Positions 8,661 through 17,813 of a DNA stretch of 52,584 nt are shown piece after piece; positions within the stretch are counted from its first letter, which is position 1, and each line of letters starts with the position of its first letter. Location: NCBI GenBank assembly GCA_024278375.1, contig JAJRTH010000075.1, forward strand, positions 1 to 52,584. Direction: 5' to 3'. The stretch comes from an archaeon. GTDB taxonomy: Archaea > Thermoplasmatota > Thermoplasmata > WALJ01. The notes under the pieces are model-generated. The model was not told the DNA's origin and searched no databases. It worked only from the letters and a program-made list of their open reading frames with translations. A program made the translations under genes and the position numbers.

Positions 8661-8962
8661 CAGAAATCCTCCAGTGACATGGCGGCAAGATTTCTTCTGA
8701 ATATCCTAACCAGATGTTCTATCTCCTCGAACTCCTTTTCCGGGCTGTTTTTCTGTTCCAGCAAGGCGCCGTTTTCATCGTATCTGTCTATATGCGGTTG
8801 CTGCTGGAAATTATCCCATCTTACGCACGGAACCCATCCCTTTTTCCCCTCGACCCTGTATGTGTAACTGTAGAACTTCCTTCTGTCGCCGTCATATATT
8901 TCCAGGGAGTCTATAATCTCGTTTTTACGGATATAGATGCGCTTTTTTCTTATTTTGAGCAC
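8660..8962 (-). CDS. TumE-like small protein, putative toxin
   Basis: The 100-residue product has a beta-rich core with FYSYTYRVEG followed by VRWDNFQQQPHIDRYDE. This resembles the Y-x-Y/H ... RWDN-x-PHH pattern of the TumE (DUF6516/DUF7718-like) toxins that pair with winged-helix antitoxins. Its start is GTG at 8962, with GGAGG about a dozen bases upstream and a TATA-like TTTATAAAC beyond. It is the first gene of a two-gene unit with the winged-helix protein. The toxin reading is an inference from motif and gene pairing, and the usual second His of the PHH motif is replaced here. Confidence 0.55.
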   Translation of the reverse strand: MLKIRKKRIYIRKNEIIDSLEIYDGDRRKFYSYTYRVEGKKGWVPCVRWDNFQQQPHIDRYDENGALLEQKNSPEKEFEEIEHLVRIFRRNLAAMSLEDF

Positions 8963-9029
8963 GATTATGCATGATCCTCCGGTTTATAAAGGTATCGTCT
9001 GGCCGACCGCCGATAATCTCTTTTCCGAT

Positions 9030-9569
9030 TCACCCGTCTTCGTACGCATAACCCGTCTCAAAGGCCTTTTCATTCAGAGCCTTGACCTTCTTGGGAACCA
9101 TCTCCAGAACAGCTTTTTTGGCGCTCTCCTTCGTAACTATCCCGGTTACCTTTGTTATGAAACCGACCATGACGATGTTGGCCACTATTCTGTTGCCCAG
9201 TTCTTCTGCGATTTTCGTTGCGGGTATCGAATGGAACTCGCCGACGCCATCGGGTTTTCCATCGATTTTCACGAGATCCCTTTCTATTATCAGGGTGCCT
9301 CCTTTCTTGAGCTTCGGAAAATATGTCGTGAACGCCTCCTGGGACATTATCACCATTATGTCCGGTTTCGTGGGATATGGATAATCCACCTTGCTGTCAT
9401 CGACAACGACACCGGATGATGAGGCTCCGCCTCTTGCCTCCGGACCGTATGACTGGGTGAAAACCGCCTCCCTTTTGTCGTAAAGGCTGAGAGCCCTTGC
9501 GATGACGAGTCCTGCGAGGATAACTCCCTGCCCTCCGAAACCACCTATCTGAAGTTCGGTTCGGACCAT
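9030..9569 (-). CDS. korC: 2-oxoacid:ferredoxin oxidoreductase, gamma subunit
   Basis: The 179-residue protein is a complete gamma subunit of the pyruvate/2-oxoglutarate ferredoxin oxidoreductase family. It has the N-terminal GGFGGQGVILAG motif, then TQSYGPEARGG with SSSGVVV, and the conserved ending region around NIVMVGF. Within the complex it binds CoA together with the alpha subunit. It is the last gene of the korDABC order, with its ATG overlapping the end of korB. The subunit split (delta, alpha, beta, gamma) and order match the archaeal 2-oxoglutarate enzyme, which links the incomplete TCA cycle to reduced ferredoxin; substrate choice remains an inference. Confidence 0.9.
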   Translation of the reverse strand: MVRTELQIGGFGGQGVILAGLVIARALSLYDKREAVFTQSYGPEARGGASSSGVVVDDSKVDYPYPTKPDIMVIMSQEAFTTYFPKLKKGGTLIIERDLVKIDGKPDGVGEFHSIPATKIAEELGNRIVANIVMVGFITKVTGIVTKESAKKAVLEMVPKKVKALNEKAFETGYAYEDG

Positions 9570-10498
9570 TACCGCTCACCTCTTCCGCTTATTATTTTGG
9601 AGAGAGTCTCAAGATGCCTTCTGTGCTCCAGAATCCATGCGGTCCTCTCGGCCTGGGAGGTATAGAGGAACTCCTTCTTGGTCATCTCCCACAGTTTGTC
9701 CTCGAATGTAGGCTCTTCTTCGGCATCCAGGAATTCGCCCACTATGAAATCCTTATCCGGTTCTATGACGCCTTCGAGCGGATTAATGTGATGTTTCACA
9801 ACCGCATGTTTCTGGAAATATTTCAGCATATCCACGGGGTCTCTCATCCTGTTCCTCCTGCCGTAGGCCGTCGGGCACGGGGACAGAACCTCTACAAAGG
9901 AGAAACCCCTTTTCTTCAGGGCTTTTTCAATGGACTTCTCAAGCCTCCTGACATGCAGGGAGGTCCATCTAGCCACATAACTGGCACCGCTCACTGCGAT
10001 CAGACCCGCAAGGTTGAAAGGACTCTCCACGTTGCCATAGGGCGATGTTGTGGTTATGCCTGTCTCGGGCGTGGTCGGAGCCAGCTGTCCCCCCGTCATT
10101 CCGTATATGAAGTTGTTGATCGCTATTACCGTTATATCCGCATTCCTCCTTGCGGCATGTATGATGTGATTGCCGCCTATGGCGAAGAGGTCCCCATCTC
10201 CGCTGAAGACAGTGACATTAAGGTCCGGTCTTGCAGCCTTGATGCCGACGGCAAACGGTATGGGTCTGCCATGAGTTGTGTGGAACGAATCCATCCTAAC
10301 ATAGCCGGCTGCCCTTCCGGTACATCCGATTCCCGAGACCATGATGGTCTTTTCCGGGTCCATTCCTATGTTCTCCATCGCTCTAAGGTATGCTCCGAGA
10401 ACGGTACCTATGCCGCAGCCCGAGCACCACACATGGGGAAGTCTTTCGGTTCTCAAATAGTCGTCAAGGGGATGTATGTCTGCTTGGATGACACTCAT
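9569..10498 (-). CDS. korB: 2-oxoacid:ferredoxin oxidoreductase, beta subunit (TPP-binding)
   Basis: This 309-residue subunit carries the thiamine diphosphate site. It has WCSGCGIGTVLGAY near the N-terminus, GDGDLFAIGGNH followed by NNFIYGMTGGQLAPTTP as the Mg2+/TPP motif (GDG...NN), and the later SPCPTAYGRRNR segment. The enzyme decarboxylates a 2-oxoacid, passes electrons to ferredoxin and forms acyl-CoA. Its start overlaps the 3' end of korA by 4 bp and its stop overlaps korC, which supports one operon. It is somewhat longer at the C-terminus than many homologues, with an acidic tail. Confidence 0.92.
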   Translation of the reverse strand: MSVIQADIHPLDDYLRTERLPHVWCSGCGIGTVLGAYLRAMENIGMDPEKTIMVSGIGCTGRAAGYVRMDSFHTTHGRPIPFAVGIKAARPDLNVTVFSGDGDLFAIGGNHIIHAARRNADITVIAINNFIYGMTGGQLAPTTPETGITTTSPYGNVESPFNLAGLIAVSGASYVARWTSLHVRRLEKSIEKALKKRGFSFVEVLSPCPTAYGRRNRMRDPVDMLKYFQKHAVVKHHINPLEGVIEPDKDFIVGEFLDAEEEPTFEDKLWEMTKKEFLYTSQAERTAWILEHRRHLETLSKIISGRGER

Positions 10499-11631
10499 TT
10501 CACAGCCTCCTCTATCCCTTTCAGGACCTCGTCGGGTCTATGCGGCTCTCCCCCCATCTTTCCTACGAAGACAGCATCTGTTCGTATTGCCCTCTCAACC
10601 TCTACGAGAATCTGTCCGTTGTTAATCTCCGCCACAACGAAGGAACTCGCCTTTTCCGCAAGTTCTCTAAGTTTTTTCGAGGGGAAGGGCCATATCACCT
10701 TCAATCTCAGCATTCCGGCTTTTATTCCCTTCTCCCTGGCCATTATTACCGCTCTTCTGGCGGATCTGGCGGATATGCCGTATGCTATGACGATGACCTC
10801 CGCATCCTCGATCATGAACTCCTCATAATCGATTATTTCGTCAGCGTGGGCACGTATCTTCTCAACGAGCCTGCTGACAAGCTTTTCCTGGGCCTCCGCC
10901 GTTATTACGGGATATCCCCTATCGTCATGTGTCAGACCGGTGACATGGATTCCGAAACCCTTTCCGACAGGGGGCATGGGCGGTATGAGGTCGTCGTCTG
11001 GCTCATATATGTGACGCTCTTTGTCTGTGCTTATCTTTCTATCCACGACCTCTATCTCTTTCTTGGGGGGTATTGAGACCCTTTCGAAAAGGTGACCGAC
11101 TGATTCATCCATGAGAACAACCACAGGGAGCCTGTATTTTTCCGAGAAATTGAATGCGCGTACGGCCATATCAAAGCATTCCTGGGGGGATTCAGGGGAG
11201 AGCGCTATGGTCTCGTAAGGTCCGTGAGAGCCCCACCTCGTCTGCATGACATCTCCCTGGCCGACCAACGTGGGAAGCCCTGTCGATGGCCCAGCTCTCT
11301 GAACGTTAACTATCACGCAAGGAGTTTCCGTCATCATCCCGAGACCGTAGTTCTCCATCATGAGGCTGAAACCCGGTCCGGATGTGGCGGTCATGCTCTT
11401 TTTTCCGCCCCAAGAGGCACCCAATAAAGCGGCCATCGATGCCAGCTCATCCTCCATCTGAATGAATATTCCACCCACCTCCGGAAGTCTTCTGGACATC
11501 CTCTATGCCACCTCACTGGAAGGTGTTATCGGATATCCCGCAAAGAATCTGCATCCTGCCGCTATTGCACCTTCAGCCACCGCCACATCACCGCTTAAAA
11601 AGTGATGCCCTTCAAGAACTTCGACCTTCAC
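10495..11631 (-). CDS. korA: 2-oxoacid:ferredoxin oxidoreductase, alpha subunit, interrupted by one in-frame TAG
   Basis: The frame from the ATG at 11499 gives 334 residues and begins in the middle of a conserved stretch (MSRRLPEVGGIFIQMEDELAS). Reading upstream in the same frame restores the normal KorA N-terminus from GTG at 11631: VKVEVLEGHHFLSGDVAVAE, then AGCRFFAGYPITPSSEVA, then a TAG at 11503-11505 and on into RMSRRLPEVGG. The family has Glu at the stop position, so GAG to TAG explains it. With the stop ignored the protein is 378 residues, the usual length. The GTG lies just after the korD stop. Everything else, including TSGPGFSLMMENYG and the C-terminal domain, is intact. Re-initiation at 11499 would lose the first strand and helix of the TPP/pyrimidine-binding domain. 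Confidence 0.85.
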
Positions 11632-11632
11632 A

Positions 11633-11911
11633 TTATTCCTCCTTTTTCTTAACGAATATTGCGAATTCCGGGCATATTCTCTCGCAGAAACCGCAGTCTA
11701 TGCAGACCTTCAGGGGTGGCTCTTCCATCAGTTCGGGAGGATGATATCCTTTCTTGTTGAACCGGTCAGACATTACCAGAACATCCTTGGGACAGAACTC
11801 CACACACAAACCACAGCCTTTGCACCTATCCTCCACAAGGTAAACAGTTCCACGGGGGATGGTGGCATTGCTTTCCTTGAGCAGCTTTTCAATTCTGCTT
11901 TCCGTTGCCAT
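11633..11911 (-). CDS. korD: 2-oxoacid:ferredoxin oxidoreductase, delta (ferredoxin-like) subunit
   Basis: The 92-residue protein holds two [4Fe-4S] motifs: CKGCGLCVEFCP at about 30-41 and CIDCGFCERICP at about 70-81. It delivers electrons from the TPP site to external ferredoxin. It is the first gene of the korDABC operon. Its TAA at 11633-11635 is followed one base later by the korA GTG. An AT-rich TATA-like element (TTAAATAA, minus strand, near 11945-11952) lies at a fitting distance upstream of the ATG. Confidence 0.9.
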   Translation of the reverse strand: MATESRIEKLLKESNATIPRGTVYLVEDRCKGCGLCVEFCPKDVLVMSDRFNKKGYHPPELMEEPPLKVCIDCGFCERICPEFAIFVKKKEE

Positions 11912-12027
11912 TTTTATGCCTTCTAGCAGGAGAATTCGGTCTGTTATTTAATACTATCTGCCCGCTTCTGTCACATCGGTAATCGGGTGTCCAAGCCCGC
12001 ACCGTCGAGGCGATAAGGAGCAAAAGT

Positions 12028-12036
12028 ATTATAAAG
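12028..12036 (+). promoter_or_regulatory. TATA box of the S3Ae gene
   Basis: ATTATAAAG at this place is a good archaeal TATA element. It would start transcription near 12058, giving a leader of about 24 nt that contains the AAAGGAGGC ribosome-binding site before the ATG at 12082. Confidence 0.5.
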
Positions 12037-12081
12037 GAATAGAAGTAGGGGGGAGGCTGAAGTAAAAAAAGGAGGCACAAA

Positions 12082-12909
12082 ATGGCAAAAAAAGCCAGAG
12101 CAAGGGCTGCAGCCAGAAAAATGCGAGAAGCATGGAAAGCGAAACAGTGGTACCGCATAGTTGCTCCCGAGATGTTCAACGGGGCAGAGTTAGGTGAAAC
12201 TCCCGCAAGGGACCCTGAATTACTGATAGGAAGGGTAAGCGAGGTCAGTTATCAGGATCTTACCGGAGACTTTACGAAATCTCATATAAAACTCTATTTC
12301 AAGATCAATTCCATAAAGGGGGCGGATGCATCCACCGAGTTTATAGGTCACAACATGACCAGTGATTATCTGAGAAGACTGACACGAAGAAGGAACAGCA
12401 AGATAGAGAACGTCATAGATGTGAGGACCAAGGATGGGTACAAATTAAGAATAAAGACGGTCTCTATTTCGATAGGGAGGATACCTTCATCGCACCAGCA
12501 TGCGATAAGATTGAGGATGGGAGAGACAATCCTAAAGAAATCATCCGAAAAGACCATGTCTGAACTCATAAAGTCCATACTCTCCGGTGAACTCCCGAAG
12601 GAGATAGCGAGAGAATGCAAGAAGATACACCCCCTCAAAAGGGTGGAGATAAGGAGATCCGAGATTCTCCATAAACCGGCAATAACAAAAGAAGAGATAA
12701 TGGAAGAAATGAGCGAGGAAGAGGCTCTTAAGGAACTGGAGAAGATAGAGGGTGTCGGCCCGGCAAAGGCGAGATTGCTATACGATGCCGGCTATAAATC
12801 AATAGAATCCATAAAAGGCCTCTCGATGGAGGAACTCGAGAAGATAGAGAAGCTCGGAGAGGCGACCGCAAAAAAGATTTACTCCGCACTCCATCCCGAA
12901 GAGCAGTAA
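12082..12909 (+). CDS. rps3ae: Ribosomal protein S3Ae (eS1) with a C-terminal helix-hairpin-helix domain
   Basis: Residues 1 to about 205 are a normal archaeal S3Ae/eS1 of the small ribosomal subunit (WYRIVAPEMFNGAELGETPA, GRVSEVSYQDLTGDF, IGHNMTSDYLRRLTRRR). Homologues usually end near residue 200. Here about 65 further residues follow. After an acidic linker (ITKEEIMEEMSEEEALKEL) comes a tandem helix-hairpin-helix unit of the RadA N-terminal type (IEGVGPAKARLLYDAGYKSI and IEKLGEATAKKIYSAL). HhH domains bind nucleic-acid backbone, so the tail could touch rRNA or mRNA. The start has a perfect AAAGGAGGC. Downstream, tRNA-Met begins only one base after the stop, so the two may share a transcript. 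Confidence 0.92.
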   Translation: MAKKARARAAARKMREAWKAKQWYRIVAPEMFNGAELGETPARDPELLIGRVSEVSYQDLTGDFTKSHIKLYFKINSIKGADASTEFIGHNMTSDYLRRLTRRRNSKIENVIDVRTKDGYKLRIKTVSISIGRIPSSHQHAIRLRMGETILKKSSEKTMSELIKSILSGELPKEIARECKKIHPLKRVEIRRSEILHKPAITKEEIMEEMSEEEALKELEKIEGVGPAKARLLYDAGYKSIESIKGLSMEELEKIEKLGEATAKKIYSALHPEEQ

Positions 12910-12910
12910 A

Positions 12911-13011
12911 GCCGAGGTGGCTCAGCCTGGTGGAGCGTCGGACTCATAGGGATTCGTGGACGCTCGTCCCGGGAAATCCGAAGGTCACGGGTTCAAACCC
13001 CGTCCTCGGCA
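12911..13011 (+). tRNA. tRNA-Met (CAT), elongator type, with a 27-nt intron
   Basis: The acceptor arms GCCGAGG and CCTCGGC pair fully and the T arm (ACGGG TTCAAAC CCCGT) is intact. The anticodon stem is TCGGA/TCCGA and the loop CTCATA-A is split after position 37 by an intron at 12949-12975. That is the canonical archaeal 37/38 site with room for a bulge-helix-bulge fold. The 5' end GCCGAGG rather than AGCGGG marks it as elongator, not initiator. A discriminator A is at 13011 and no CCA is encoded. Confidence 0.92.
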
Positions 13012-13030
13012 CTTTATAAGGAGGAATCCC

Positions 13031-14092
13031 TTGGAAGAAAATGAAGCAAAAACCATCCTGGACGACAGGGAAAGAATACGGGAAGTGGATAGAGAGGATA
13101 TGCTGTCCTCGATACTCGCGCTCCCCGAACATCTTGTAACTGGCATGGAAAGCGGAAACCGCGTGGAAATACCCTATTTCAGGCCGGACAGCATAGTCGC
13201 ATGCGGGATGGGAGGTTCCGCGATAGCCGGTGAAATAGTGGGTGCGTGGCTTTCCGAAAGGCTGTCAATACCGTTCATAACCAACAGGAACTATCAGATA
13301 CCCTCGTTCGTTTCGAAGAACACCCTTATTTTTGCTCTTTCCTATTCTGGAAACACATACGAGACAATAAACATGGTAGAAGAAGCTTTTGAGAGAGGGG
13401 CCAAGATAATCGCCATCTCCTCCGGCGGAGCGCTCCAAAGTATCGTGGAAGAAAAAGGCGGGCATTTCATAGACATCCCCTCAGGGCTCCAGCCGAGAGC
13501 CGCTCTCGGCTATCTTGTCTCTGCCATGGCCAGCACCATGAAGTCCCTGAAGATATATGACCCGGATGTGGAGATAATCTCGACCTCATCATTCATGAAA
13601 GACCTGAGAGAAAGGCTCACGCCTTCAAGAAAATACGAAGACAATGAGGCAAAGAAGATTGCCGCACAGATTGTCGACACCGTGCCCGTGATTTACTCGT
13701 ACGGCTCATACATCTATGCTGCCAACAGGTGGCACACCCAGATAAACGAGAACTCGAAGTTGCTCTCGTTTTACGGCGCTCTCACGGAGATGAACCACAA
13801 CGAGATAGTGGGATGGAACGACAGCGCAGAGGGGTTCTCGGCGGTGTTTCTCAGAGGAAACGAGAGCAGAATTCTTTCGACCGTTGTCGAATTCACGAAA
13901 GAAGTGATAAAGAAAAACGGTGGCAAGGTCATCGATGTAAGGGCCGAGGGAGAGCGCTCTCTGGAAAAGATGTTCTCTCTCATCTACAAAGGGGATTTCG
14001 TGAGCTATTATCTCTCCATACTCAGAGGCGTAGACCCGACACCGGTGGACGTGATATCCGCTCTGAAATCCGAAATCAAGAAGGTCATATGA
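13031..14092 (+). CDS. Bifunctional phosphoglucose/phosphomannose isomerase
   Basis: This member of the archaeal PGI/PMI family (two SIS domains) interconverts glucose-6-phosphate or mannose-6-phosphate with fructose-6-phosphate. The sequence shows [12 protein letters not shown] and the sugar-phosphate-binding [12 protein letters not shown] in the first SIS domain, and [11 protein letters not shown] with the catalytic residues in the second. I place the start at TTG 13031: AAGGAGG sits just upstream, and the frame that opens earlier (12956) would run through the tRNA. This gives 353 residues, normal for the family. A TATA-like CTTTATAAG lies directly behind the tRNA. Its 3' end overlaps top6A tail to tail by 8 bp. 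Confidence 0.9.
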   Translation: MEENEAKTILDDRERIREVDREDMLSSILALPEHLVTGMESGNRVEIPYFRPDSIVACGMGGSAIAGEIVGAWLSERLSIPFITNRNYQIPSFVSKNTLIFALSYSGNTYETINMVEEAFERGAKIIAISSGGALQSIVEEKGGHFIDIPSGLQPRAALGYLVSAMASTMKSLKIYDPDVEIISTSSFMKDLRERLTPSRKYEDNEAKKIAAQIVDTVPVIYSYGSYIYAANRWHTQINENSKLLSFYGALTEMNHNEIVGWNDSAEGFSAVFLRGNESRILSTVVEFTKEVIKKNGGKVIDVRAEGERSLEKMFSLIYKGDFVSYYLSILRGVDPTPVDVISALKSEIKKVI

Positions 14093-15176
14093 TTCCTATT
14101 TCCTGCAGTTTTTCCGGCAGATATGTATCAGTTACATAGTCAAGACCGTATTTTGCGAGCGCCTGCTGTTCCGCTTTCTTCTTTATCTCGAGCATCGCCT
14201 TTATTTCCGATATCCAGAAATCCGTCTGGAACCGAGGGTCACTCAGTTCTGCTTTGAGCGCTTCGATGTCCCTGTCATTGAGTTTATCTGTCGGTAGTTC
14301 ATAATTGAGTATGTCGGATGCGGTTATTCCCACGAATTCCGCCGTGGGTGTGGCTAGATATTCGGAAAGATGCGCTGTTTTTATGGCACCGTAGGCAACG
14401 CTCGCGAATATCCTGAACGACCACGGATCACCATCCGTGAATACGACAACCGGAAGATTGAGCTCCTCATTCATCCTCTTCAGAAGGCGGCGTGTGCTCC
14501 TTGCGGGCTGTCCCTTGAGATGCACGAGAATCGCTCTCTCCTTCTCATCGAAACCGTTCTCCACAAGTCTGTCGAACATACCGCCTGTCTCTATGGCTAT
14601 GACGAAGTCGGCGTCCACATCTACGAACTCGATCTTCTCCTTCTCCACATTATAGGGTACCGTGTATCCGGAATCGCCCACATCGTCCCTGCAGTTTATC
14701 GTCTTTTTCACACCCTTTCTGTTGGTCTCGTTTAGGGTTATGTTCCCGATGACTCTTGCACCGTCCTCCTCCGGTCTCAGTTTGAAGTCCTCTCTCATGT
14801 ATCTGGTGATTATCTCGAGGTCTTCAACGAGGTTGTTGGATTCATCCTGGCTGTGGAACTTCGCTGTCTCCCATCCCTCGGAGATGTAGTAAAGCTCCCT
14901 GAGGGTGGAGGATTTGTTCTCGGCTATCATGTCCTTTATGAAATCCAGCATGTACAGGGTTCTCAGGAGCATGTATGCCCCGTCCAGTTTCTTTGCGCTC
15001 CTCTGTCCGAAATTCCTTCCGTATTTCCAAACACCGTGTTTTATGTCGAAAACTATGTTGTTCTTCGTCCTCACAGGTATTTTCATGGACGGAATCTTTC
15101 CCTTGTTTATATCTTCGTATATCTCCTCGGCAATGCTTTCCAGGGATTTCACGGCATTGCGACTTTCGGCTGTCAT
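14085..15176 (-). CDS. top6A: DNA topoisomerase VI subunit A
   Basis: The 363-residue protein is a Spo11-like subunit A. It has the winged-helix region with the catalytic Tyr in [10 protein letters not shown] (about residues 95-104) and the Toprim acidic residues in IETGG and [14 protein letters not shown]. These cut and rejoin DNA with 5' phosphotyrosine links. It forms the A2B2 type IIB topoisomerase with the upstream top6B product; the two genes overlap by 4 bp (ATGA). Presence of Topo VI is common in euryarchaea but absent from the Thermoplasmatales proper, which narrows the possible host. Confidence 0.95.
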   Translation of the reverse strand: MTAESRNAVKSLESIAEEIYEDINKGKIPSMKIPVRTKNNIVFDIKHGVWKYGRNFGQRSAKKLDGAYMLLRTLYMLDFIKDMIAENKSSTLRELYYISEGWETAKFHSQDESNNLVEDLEIITRYMREDFKLRPEEDGARVIGNITLNETNRKGVKKTINCRDDVGDSGYTVPYNVEKEKIEFVDVDADFVIAIETGGMFDRLVENGFDEKERAILVHLKGQPARSTRRLLKRMNEELNLPVVVFTDGDPWSFRIFASVAYGAIKTAHLSEYLATPTAEFVGITASDILNYELPTDKLNDRDIEALKAELSDPRFQTDFWISEIKAMLEIKKKAEQQALAKYGLDYVTDTYLPEKLQEIGII

Positions 15177-17125
15177 TCCATCACCTCGATTATCTCGGCT
15201 CTTTCCACGTTCCAGTCTCCCGGCAGAGGCTCCGCCCCTATCACATGCACCGGATTTATTCCATCGGTGTAGAGTTCCACGTCATCGTAATCTCCCTTTT
15301 CACCCTTCAGTTTCAGTCTTATTTCAAGAGATTCCGTTGGTTTGAGCGAGATATCCCATACGATACCTCTTCCGCTGCGCCTGCCCTCCGGCTCCACGTC
15401 CCTGATACCTTCCTGCTCTATCTCGGCGTAAAGCGAGAACTTCGCTCTTTTCTCCATATAGTTTATCACCTTTATCTTCACATCGTAAATTCCCTTGCCG
15501 TACTCGCTTACCGAATCAACCCAGAGTATGCCCATTATCTTCGTTATTGTCTTGTCTATCGGAGGTACGGGTTTGCCCACTATCTCTGCGGATTTTCTGG
15601 CAATTTCCGGGATTATCTTCTGCACTATCTCGAACTTGCCCTTCACCTTTTTCTTTTTTTCCTGCTTCTTTATGTGGAATCTCAGGTGTCTTGCGCATTC
15701 CTTGAGCGCCCTGTCTATCTCCTCGATTATCTCCGGGATGTCCGCGACCGCTTCCTTGGCCTCTGATGTGAACGGCACCCTTGTGGATGCTATGTGCACG
15801 AGTATCACGGCAGGTCCGCTCGGTATTCCTTTCCCTCCCCTCTGTTCGAGGCCGTACTGTCTCCATTTTATCCTTTCTATGGCATGGGTTATGGCACAGG
15901 CTCCCTGCTGGTAGAGCAATGGAACGCGGTTTGCGAACCTCAGTATCTCAACCGGCTGGTCCTTCGGAAGATTCCCGCCGTAGACCATTCCTACCTCGAC
16001 CTGAAAAGGATTTCCGGAGTAAACGGCAGGCTCCCTTGTCACCGGGGGAACATAATATTCGGGTTTGTATTCCTCCATCACGTTTCTCAGGCCCTTTTTT
16101 ATCAGGTGAGCGCCTATGGGAGAAAGACAGTCAGATGGCGGGGCCATTATCCTTACCTTTCTCATGGCGTTTATCAGGGCCTTCGCCTCTTCGACCGTTA
16201 TTTCCTTAGGCCTCTTCTTTGGGTCTATGCCTGCAACGGAACATATCTCGTCAGCCACTCTAGGACTGACCCTCGAGAACTCGTTCATCAGGAAGGAGTT
16301 TATCTGCCTGTTCTTCGAGTGTTTGATCATCTTCAGCAGGGTTCCGAGCTCGACACCGTAGGGATGCGGCTTTATCTCGACGGTCTTTTTGGGCAGCCTT
16401 TCCGTGGCCCTTTCGAATATGTATTTCCTGTCCTCTTCGATGTATGTTATCTTTGCATGAGGATTTACTATGGCCGTCCTTCTGAGATATTCGTAAACGG
16501 ACTGCCTTCCACGTATCAATCTTCCTCTGAGGTAAACCTCTATCCGGGTACCGTGTTCCACCTCATCCCACAGCACCACATCCTCCCGCACCACCTCTGG
16601 CCTGTTATGTTTGGTATCTATGGACAGTATGATCTCGTCCGCAGCCATCTTTCCGGCGGTTTTCGAGAGTATCCTAGCGGACCTTCCAGTGGTGAGCTGA
16701 CTATACATCACGACTCCCGAGATACCGATTCCCTGCTGACCCCTCGACTGCCTTATGGCGTGAAACCTTGAACCGTACAGAAGCTGGCCGAAGACCTTGG
16801 GAATGTTCCTTTTAACGATTCCCGGACCATTGTCCTGTATCGCGATAAGATACTCGTTCTTCTCGACCTTTCTTATCTCTATCCGTATCTCAGGGAGTAT
16901 CCCCGCCTCCTCACAGGCGTCGAGAGCATTGTCCACACCCTCTTTTACGGCGGTTATCAGGGATTTAACGGGCGAATCGAAGCCCAGCACATGCTTGTTC
17001 CTCTCGAAGAATTCGGAAACGGAGATCTCTTTCTGTTTTTCGGCCAACATCTCGGCGATATTCTCGTCTAACATGTGCTCCACCCCATGCGTTGTTTGGA
17101 TATAAACGTTGTGTATTTCTCTCAT
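15173..17125 (-). CDS. top6B: DNA topoisomerase VI subunit B
   Basis: The 650-residue GHKL ATPase subunit shows the Bergerat-fold motifs: [12 protein letters not shown] (Mg2+ Asn), IQDNGPGI, and [12 protein letters not shown] with the ATP-lid glycines. It then has the H2TH and transducer domains. A C-terminal Ig-like part of about 100 residues ([11 protein letters not shown]... to the end) makes it longer than the minimal form. ATP binding closes the DNA gate worked by subunit A. The ATG at 17125 has AGAAGG upstream; an in-frame ATG 17 codons later ([11 protein letters not shown]) is an alternative start. The divergent intergenic region to the signalling cassette is about 150 bp of AT-rich DNA. 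Confidence 0.94.
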   Translation of the reverse strand: MREIHNVYIQTTHGVEHMLDENIAEMLAEKQKEISVSEFFERNKHVLGFDSPVKSLITAVKEGVDNALDACEEAGILPEIRIEIRKVEKNEYLIAIQDNGPGIVKRNIPKVFGQLLYGSRFHAIRQSRGQQGIGISGVVMYSQLTTGRSARILSKTAGKMAADEIILSIDTKHNRPEVVREDVVLWDEVEHGTRIEVYLRGRLIRGRQSVYEYLRRTAIVNPHAKITYIEEDRKYIFERATERLPKKTVEIKPHPYGVELGTLLKMIKHSKNRQINSFLMNEFSRVSPRVADEICSVAGIDPKKRPKEITVEEAKALINAMRKVRIMAPPSDCLSPIGAHLIKKGLRNVMEEYKPEYYVPPVTREPAVYSGNPFQVEVGMVYGGNLPKDQPVEILRFANRVPLLYQQGACAITHAIERIKWRQYGLEQRGGKGIPSGPAVILVHIASTRVPFTSEAKEAVADIPEIIEEIDRALKECARHLRFHIKKQEKKKKVKGKFEIVQKIIPEIARKSAEIVGKPVPPIDKTITKIMGILWVDSVSEYGKGIYDVKIKVINYMEKRAKFSLYAEIEQEGIRDVEPEGRRSGRGIVWDISLKPTESLEIRLKLKGEKGDYDDVELYTDGINPVHVIGAEPLPGDWNVERAEIIEVME

Positions 17126-17244
17126 GAAAACCTTCTAAAATTTTGTTCAAAATTAAGACCATAATCAATATCTATAGTACTGGCTAATAAATTCATAAAT
17201 CAGACCATACATATTTTAATTGCAAAAAAGACCGATTTTTACGA

Positions 17245-17258
17245 AAAATATTTAAAGG
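17245..17258 (+). promoter_or_regulatory. Promoter of the seven-gene signalling cassette
   Basis: AAAATATTTAAAGG is a strong TATA element with a BRE-like A-rich flank. The expected transcription start, about 25 nt downstream, falls near the ATG at 17280, so the first gene is likely translated from a leaderless or near-leaderless mRNA. All later genes of the cassette have their own GGAGG- or GGTGA-type sites, as expected for internal cistrons. Confidence 0.55.
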
Positions 17259-17279
17259 AAATCGTATTACAGACAATCG

Positions 17280-17813
17280 ATGGCAGATACCGAGTTCCAA
17301 AAGGTCGATACGATAATGTTCAGGATAAGTCAGGAGCATGATGATGTGGGGATGGAACTCATGTGGAGAGACGGCTCCATTTATCTTTCAATCTCAAAGG
17401 TAATGATAACCGATGGAGAAAGATGGTATGCGATCCCTTTCGAGGAACTCAGAGGTATAGACGCTCTGGACGATGACAGCATAAACCTGAGAATAGAGGG
17501 TGTGGACATCCGTGTAAGGGGGGAAAACGCCGAGAGATTGATGGCTCTGAGGCATCTCTTGCTACCTCTCATCGATAATGTTCCAAAGGACGGAGAGCTG
17601 CTCAGGGACATCATAAAACTATTGCTTTTGGGGATAAAGGACAGAGAAATAATAGCTTCTCTTCTGAAAAGGAGCGCAGAGGAAATCGCAAAGATAATGG
17701 AGAGCGCGGAGGGCGATGCGTATATCACGGACGGAGAGGTAAGCGAAAAGGGAAAGTCTCTGCTTTCGAAGGAAGAGAAGGAGATGATAGAAAAGGCGGG
17801 GGTGAGGATATGA
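17280..17813 (+). CDS. CheF-like taxis/signalling adaptor (short form)
   Basis: The 177-residue product resembles the second half of archaeal CheF. A small beta-rich PH-like domain (MELMWRDGSIYLSISKVMI, WYAIPFEELRGI) is followed by a helical part (AERLMALRHLLLPLI). A C-terminal helix-turn-helix-like end (KDREIIASLLKRSAEEIAKI ... VSEKGKSLL) completes it. CheF joins chemotaxis signalling to the archaellum in haloarchaea. The first half of CheF is missing and no che or arl motor genes are in the window, so the role here may be adaptor-like but unrelated to motility. It is gene 1 of a seven-gene overlapping cassette and its end overlaps gene 2 by 4 bp. Confidence 0.55.
   Translation: MADTEFQKVDTIMFRISQEHDDVGMELMWRDGSIYLSISKVMITDGERWYAIPFEELRGIDALDDDSINLRIEGVDIRVRGENAERLMALRHLLLPLIDNVPKDGELLRDIIKLLLLGIKDREIIASLLKRSAEEIAKIMESAEGDAYITDGEVSEKGKSLLSKEEKEMIEKAGVRI

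Noticed and set aside
9614..10828. 404-codon open frame on the plus strand across korA/korB
   Set aside because: It is the antisense shadow of two conserved genes and shows no domain, signal or ribosome-binding site.
11503..11505. TAG in korA as a pyrrolysine codon
   Set aside because: The other interrupted genes have TAA and TGA, UAG is used as a normal stop in this window (trkA), and no pyl genes are seen. The expected residue is Glu.
12956..13030. N-terminal extension of the phosphoglucose isomerase frame
   Set aside because: It runs through the tRNA-Met gene; TTG 13031 has a proper ribosome-binding site.
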